From Clostridia bacterium (GTDB lineage: Bacteria; Bacillota; Clostridia; UBA1381), in assembly GCA_008668455.1 (NCBI GenBank), contig RQCD01000049.1, positions 1-10,319 on the forward strand: DNA of 10,319 nucleotides. The letters are read 5' to 3'. Every line of letters begins with the position of its first letter. The first letter of the stretch is position 1. Position numbers and translations under genes: made by a program. Below are positions 7,641 through 10,319 of the stretch, piece by piece. The notes under the pieces are model-generated. The model did no database searches, had not been told where the DNA came from, and saw nothing but the letters and a program-made list of their open reading frames with translations.

Positions 7641-7670
7641 TTTGTTTTATTTTGTTTTTATTTGTTTTAT
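7641..7670. repeat. Three tandem 10-base repeats in the operon leader
   Basis: Three consecutive 10-base units (TTTGTTTTAT, TTTGTTTTTA, TTTGTTTTAT on the plus strand) give an exact one-helical-turn period between the -10 box and the deaminase start. Read in the transcript they make an A-rich, G-free, probably unstructured leader. They could be simple low-complexity sequence, a leader that favours translation or RNA stability, or a phased protein site. Confidence 0.7.
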
Positions 7671-7674
7671 CTTT

Positions 7675-7703
7675 ATTCTACACCAAAATCACAGAATTGT
7701 CAA
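7675..7703 (-). promoter_or_regulatory. Sigma-A-type promoter of the deaminase-GRE-activase operon
   Basis: On the minus strand a perfect TTGACA (-35, 7698-7703) and TAGAAT (-10, 7675-7680, five of six matches) are separated by exactly 17 bases. The -35 box lies inside the last codons of recO. Transcription should start near 7668, within the repeat block, giving a leader of about 68 bases before the deaminase ATG. I see no terminator between recO and this gene, so read-through from the housekeeping cluster is also possible. Confidence 0.8.
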
Positions 7704-8441
7704 TAGATTTTTGAGATAAGTTAAAGAAGAAAATTGCGTTTCTGTGCAGTAAAGCAAATAATGCTCCGAAATCCGTCCGATTTCCTCTAAAACATCCGGC
7801 GAAACACGAAAGGAAAACACCTTTTTTTCAGGCGCGGTCAGAATGTAATAAAGGGCGCGGTATGCCGCAGGACTCATCAGAAGATCGTCCCGGTGTTTTG
7901 TGTGGCAGTCCGGGCAGATTGCACCGCCGCATTCTGCGGAAAACCATCCCACCTCGCGCACCTCGCCGCAGGCAGAGCAGGCGGAAAGATTCGGCGCATA
8001 CCCCATGGATGAGACAAGCCGCAGTTCATAAACCGCCTTTGCCGTTTTCGGATCCAAATTCTGATAGGCAAGCGCATAGAGCGTGTTTAAAAGCAGCCTT
8101 AAAAGCGGCGGATTGGATTCGTTTACTTCCATAAAATAGGCGGTAATCTCGGCAAGATAGCTTGCAAGCGACAGCTTTAACAAATCCTCCTGCAACGGAA
8201 AAAAGGAGTCAAGCGCTGTGACGGAATTGACCGACAGCACCTCACTCTTTCCCTGAAACAGCATAAAATCCGAGTAGGACAAAAGCTGCGTTGCCGCAGC
8301 AGATCGGCTCTTTTTCTGTTTTACGCCGTAGACGGCTGCTTTCACAACTCCCAGATTTTCTGTAAAAATTGTCAGCATCCGGTTTCCCTCTCCAAAATCC
8401 GTCTGCTTTAAAATTAACCCTTTTGTTCTGATTTCCGCCAT
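7689..8441 (-). CDS. recO: DNA repair protein RecO
   Basis: This 250-residue protein has the normal RecO length. The N-terminal OB-fold (about 1-80) opens with the family pattern EIRTKGLILKQTDFGEGNRML. A helical central part follows, containing a zinc-binding element with Cys 155 and 158 (CSAC) and Cys 176 and 179 (CPDC), plus Cys 171. RecO works with RecR and RecF to load RecA onto SSB-coated single-stranded DNA and anneals complementary strands in recombinational repair. The gene follows era by 33 bases, the standard order in Bacillota, with AGGAG about 7 bases before the ATG. Its last codons hold the -35 box of the next operon. I see no truncation or missing motif. Confidence 0.95.
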   Translation of the reverse strand: MAEIRTKGLILKQTDFGEGNRMLTIFTENLGVVKAAVYGVKQKKSRSAAATQLLSYSDFMLFQGKSEVLSVNSVTALDSFFPLQEDLLKLSLASYLAEITAYFMEVNESNPPLLRLLLNTLYALAYQNLDPKTAKAVYELRLVSSMGYAPNLSACSACGEVREVGWFSAECGGAICPDCHTKHRDDLLMSPAAYRALYYILTAPEKKVFSFRVSPDVLEEIGRISEHYLLYCTETQFSSLTYLKNLLTIL

Positions 8442-8474
8442 GATAATCTCCTGTTTGGGTAGACAATCCCTCAG

Positions 8475-9374
8475 TTACTCATTTTCTCCGAATCCGAAAT
8501 TTTTCATCAGATAATTGTTATTTCTCCAATCCGGTTTCACGCGCACCCAAAGCTCCAGATAAACCTTTTTATCCAGCATTTTCTCAATATCTCCGCGTGC
8601 CAGTGATCCGATTTTTTTGAGCATTTCGCCGCCTTTCCCGATGATAATTCCCTTATGACTTGCCTTTTCGCAATAGATTGTGACATAAATATTGGTAATC
8701 TCCGAAAGCTCCTGCATTTTGGAAACCTCAATGGCAATGCCATGCGGCACTTCCTTATCCAAAAGCCACAAAAGCTTTTCCCGGATAATTTCTGCGGCTA
8801 TCTGCTTTTCCGGCTGATCGGTCACCATATCCTCATAGTAAAACTGCGGTCCTTCCTCTAAATACCCCTTGATTTTATCCAAAAGAAGGTCTGTTCCGTC
8901 GCCGGTTTTTGCGCTGATCGGCACAATTTCCTCAAACGGATAAAGTCTGCTGTAATCTGCAATCAGCGGCAGGAGGGTTTCCTTTCGCACCGCGTCCACC
9001 TTATTGATCACAAGAATGCAGGGAATCCCTAATGCATGCAGCCCTTCTGCAATGCTACGCTCTGTTTCCTGAATTTTTTTGGTTGCGTCCACCACCAACA
9101 GCAGTACATCGGTATCGGTCATGCTCTCCTTTGCCACGCGCACCATATATTCTCCCAGCCGGTTGTGAGGCTTGTGGATACCAGGTGTGTCGGTAAAAAC
9201 AATCTGCTCGGTATCAGTGGTATGAATGGCTAAAATTTTATTTCTTGTTGTTTGCGGCTTGTCCGAAATAATGGCAATTTTCTGCCCCACAATCTGATTT
9301 AAAAGGGTTGACTTTCCGACATTCGGCACGCCGATAATCGAAACGAACCCCGATTTATAATGATCCTTCTTCAT
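8475..9374 (-). CDS. era: GTPase Era
   Basis: This 299-residue protein carries the full set of Era motifs: G1 GVPNVGKS (15-22), G2 PQTTR (40-44), G3 DTPG (62-65), G4 NKVD (124-127) and G5 SAK (154-156). The C-terminal KH RNA-binding domain includes GIIIGKGG (242-249) and ends with the typical VRVKPDWRN. Era binds the 3' end of 16S rRNA and helps mature the 30S subunit, coupling ribosome assembly to growth. It begins 12 bases after ybeY with GGAGG 5 bases before the ATG. The neighbour YbeY also acts in rRNA maturation, so the pairing is functional as well as positional. All motifs are intact. Confidence 0.98.
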   Translation of the reverse strand: MKKDHYKSGFVSIIGVPNVGKSTLLNQIVGQKIAIISDKPQTTRNKILAIHTTDTEQIVFTDTPGIHKPHNRLGEYMVRVAKESMTDTDVLLLVVDATKKIQETERSIAEGLHALGIPCILVINKVDAVRKETLLPLIADYSRLYPFEEIVPISAKTGDGTDLLLDKIKGYLEEGPQFYYEDMVTDQPEKQIAAEIIREKLLWLLDKEVPHGIAIEVSKMQELSEITNIYVTIYCEKASHKGIIIGKGGEMLKKIGSLARGDIEKMLDKKVYLELWVRVKPDWRNNNYLMKNFGFGENE

Positions 9375-9386
9375 AAATTCCTCCGT

Positions 9387-9878
9387 CTATTCTCTGGTAA
9401 TTCCCATTTTCTCCAGAATCTCTGTTTGTTTTTTACGCATTCTGGTTTCCTCCTCCTCGCTTGCGACATGGTCGTAGCCTAAGAGATGGAGCATAGAATG
9501 CACCACTAAAAAGGTAACCTCCCGGAGAAAGGAATGTCCGTATTCCTCCGCCTGCGAAAGCGCACGCTCAGCAGAAATTACAATATCCCCCAGGACGATT
9601 TCCCCGCCGTCCACATCATAGTCTGCGTCAATGATATCTCCGTTTTCATCAAATTCCAGCATTGGGAAGGACAGCACATCAGTTGCCGCGTCCTTTTGCC
9701 GGAACTCCTTGTTCAGGCGGCGGATTTCTTCGTTATCCACAAAGGTCAGGCTGATCTGCGCGTCAAAATCGCAATTCTCATAGGATAGCGTTTCTTCGCA
9801 TGCTCTTTTTGCCGTTTCTGCGATCTCGTCTGTGATTTCTATTTTACTTTGATTGTTCTCTACGAATAGCTCTGTCAT
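9387..9878 (-). CDS. ybeY: Endoribonuclease / rRNA maturation factor YbeY
   Basis: This 163-residue protein is of the UPF0054/YbeY family. It shows FRQKDAATDVLSFP (59-72), LGDIVIS (97-103) and the metal-binding motif HSMLHLLGYDH with His 127, 131 and 137. The usual Gly after the first His is Ser here. YbeY is a zinc-dependent RNase implicated in 16S rRNA 3' end processing and ribosome quality control. I chose the ATG at 9878: the open frame extends to 9995, but those 39 residues are Arg-rich, unlike the family, and lie in another frame of phoH. From 9878 the gene overlaps the phoH end by 35 bases. The only SD candidate, AGGAG, is about 13 bases upstream, somewhat far, so coupling to phoH translation is likely. 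Confidence 0.95.
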   Translation of the reverse strand: MTELFVENNQSKIEITDEIAETAKRACEETLSYENCDFDAQISLTFVDNEEIRRLNKEFRQKDAATDVLSFPMLEFDENGDIIDADYDVDGGEIVLGDIVISAERALSQAEEYGHSFLREVTFLVVHSMLHLLGYDHVASEEEETRMRKKQTEILEKMGITRE

Positions 9879-10319
9879 TTTTTCGCTTCTTCTCCTGTTC
9901 CTGTTCGTGCTTTTCATAAGCCTTGATAATCTTCTGTACCAGCGGATGCCGCACCACGTCCTTTTCGGAAAGCGTGCAGAATGCGATTCCCTCAATTCCC
10001 TTTAAAACGCGCTGTGCCTCTTTCAGACCGGATTTTTTGCCGTCCGGCAAATCTATCTGGGTCACATCTCCGGTGACCACCGCCTGCGAACCAAAGCCGA
10101 TTCTGGTTAAAAACATTTTCATCTGCTCCGGGGTCGTATTCTGCGCCTCATCTAAAATGATAAACGCATTATCCAGAGTCCGCCCTCTCATATAAGCAAG
10201 CGGAGCAACCTCTATCACGCCGCGCTCCTGCTGCCGCTGATACCCTTCCGCGCCTAACATTTCATACATGCCGTCGTATAGCGGCCGAAGATACGGATCG
10301 ACCTTGCTTTGGAGATCAC
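9844..10319 (-). CDS. phoH: PhoH family ATPase (5' end outside window)
   Basis: About 158 C-terminal residues are visible, entering from the right edge with DLQSKVDPYLRPLYDGMYEM. The Walker B-type FIILDEAQNTTPEQMKMFLTR and the VVTGDVTQIDLPDGKKSGL stretch are diagnostic of PhoH; the Walker A motif lies outside the window. The coding sequence continues upstream of the Met at 10269 without interruption, so that Met is internal. PhoH is a cytoplasmic P-loop ATPase related to helicase domains, linked to RNA metabolism, and is commonly next to ybeY in Bacillota. The C-terminal tail is strongly charged (Glu/Lys/Arg-rich), and its last codons overlap the start of ybeY. Confidence 0.95.
   Translation of the reverse strand, partial: DLQSKVDPYLRPLYDGMYEMLGAEGYQRQQERGVIEVAPLAYMRGRTLDNAFIILDEAQNTTPEQMKMFLTRIGFGSQAVVTGDVTQIDLPDGKKSGLKEAQRVLKGIEGIAFCTLSEKDVVRHPLVQKIIKAYEKHEQEQEKKRKNDRAIRREQSK

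Noticed and set aside
9879..9995. Longer YbeY start at 9995
   Set aside because: The added 39 residues are Arg-rich, out-of-frame phoH sequence; YbeY begins at MTELFVENN in length and alignment.

Overview
The window looks like a low-to-moderate GC, strictly anaerobic Bacillota, most likely a member of class Clostridia. The evidence is the phoH-ybeY-era-recO order, Gram-positive-type ribosome binding sites (GGGAGG, AGGAG), an FtsEX system beside a secreted coiled-coil hydrolase, and an oxygen-sensitive glycyl radical enzyme. I cannot place it at genus level. Every gene I accept lies on the minus strand, so transcription runs from high to low coordinates. I saw no tRNA, rRNA, CRISPR array, insertion sequence or phage gene.

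Right part (10319 to 7689): a housekeeping cluster of phoH (5' end outside the window), ybeY, era and recO, with overlaps or gaps of 12 to 33 bases. It covers RNA metabolism, ribosome maturation and recombinational repair. I see no terminator hairpin after recO.

Middle part (7703 to 3701): a strong sigma-A-type promoter (TTGACA, 17 bases, TAGAAT) overlaps the end of recO. It is followed by an A-rich leader carrying three tandem 10-base repeats, a dCMP deaminase-like gene, a glycerol/1,2-propanediol dehydratase-type glycyl radical enzyme (GRE) and its radical SAM activase. Gaps are 12 bases, and a large intrinsic hairpin closes the unit. The GRE keeps the Cys, Gly, His, Ser and Asp positions I associate with B12-independent glycerol dehydratase, and carries about 50 extra residues between the cysteine and glycine loops. 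Its activase lacks the cysteine-rich ferredoxin-like insert usual in activases of this GRE class. This pairing is the most interesting feature of the window.

Left part (3638 to 1): a second promoter (extended -10 TATAAT) drives a CdaR/PucR-type regulator. Then come ftsE, ftsX and an EnvC-like coiled-coil protein that runs off the window just as an M23-type peptidase domain appears to start. FtsE and FtsX form the ATP-driven membrane complex that activates peptidoglycan hydrolases at division or elongation sites, and the coiled-coil protein is its likely partner. A CdaR-type regulator as first gene of this unit is an unexplained link.
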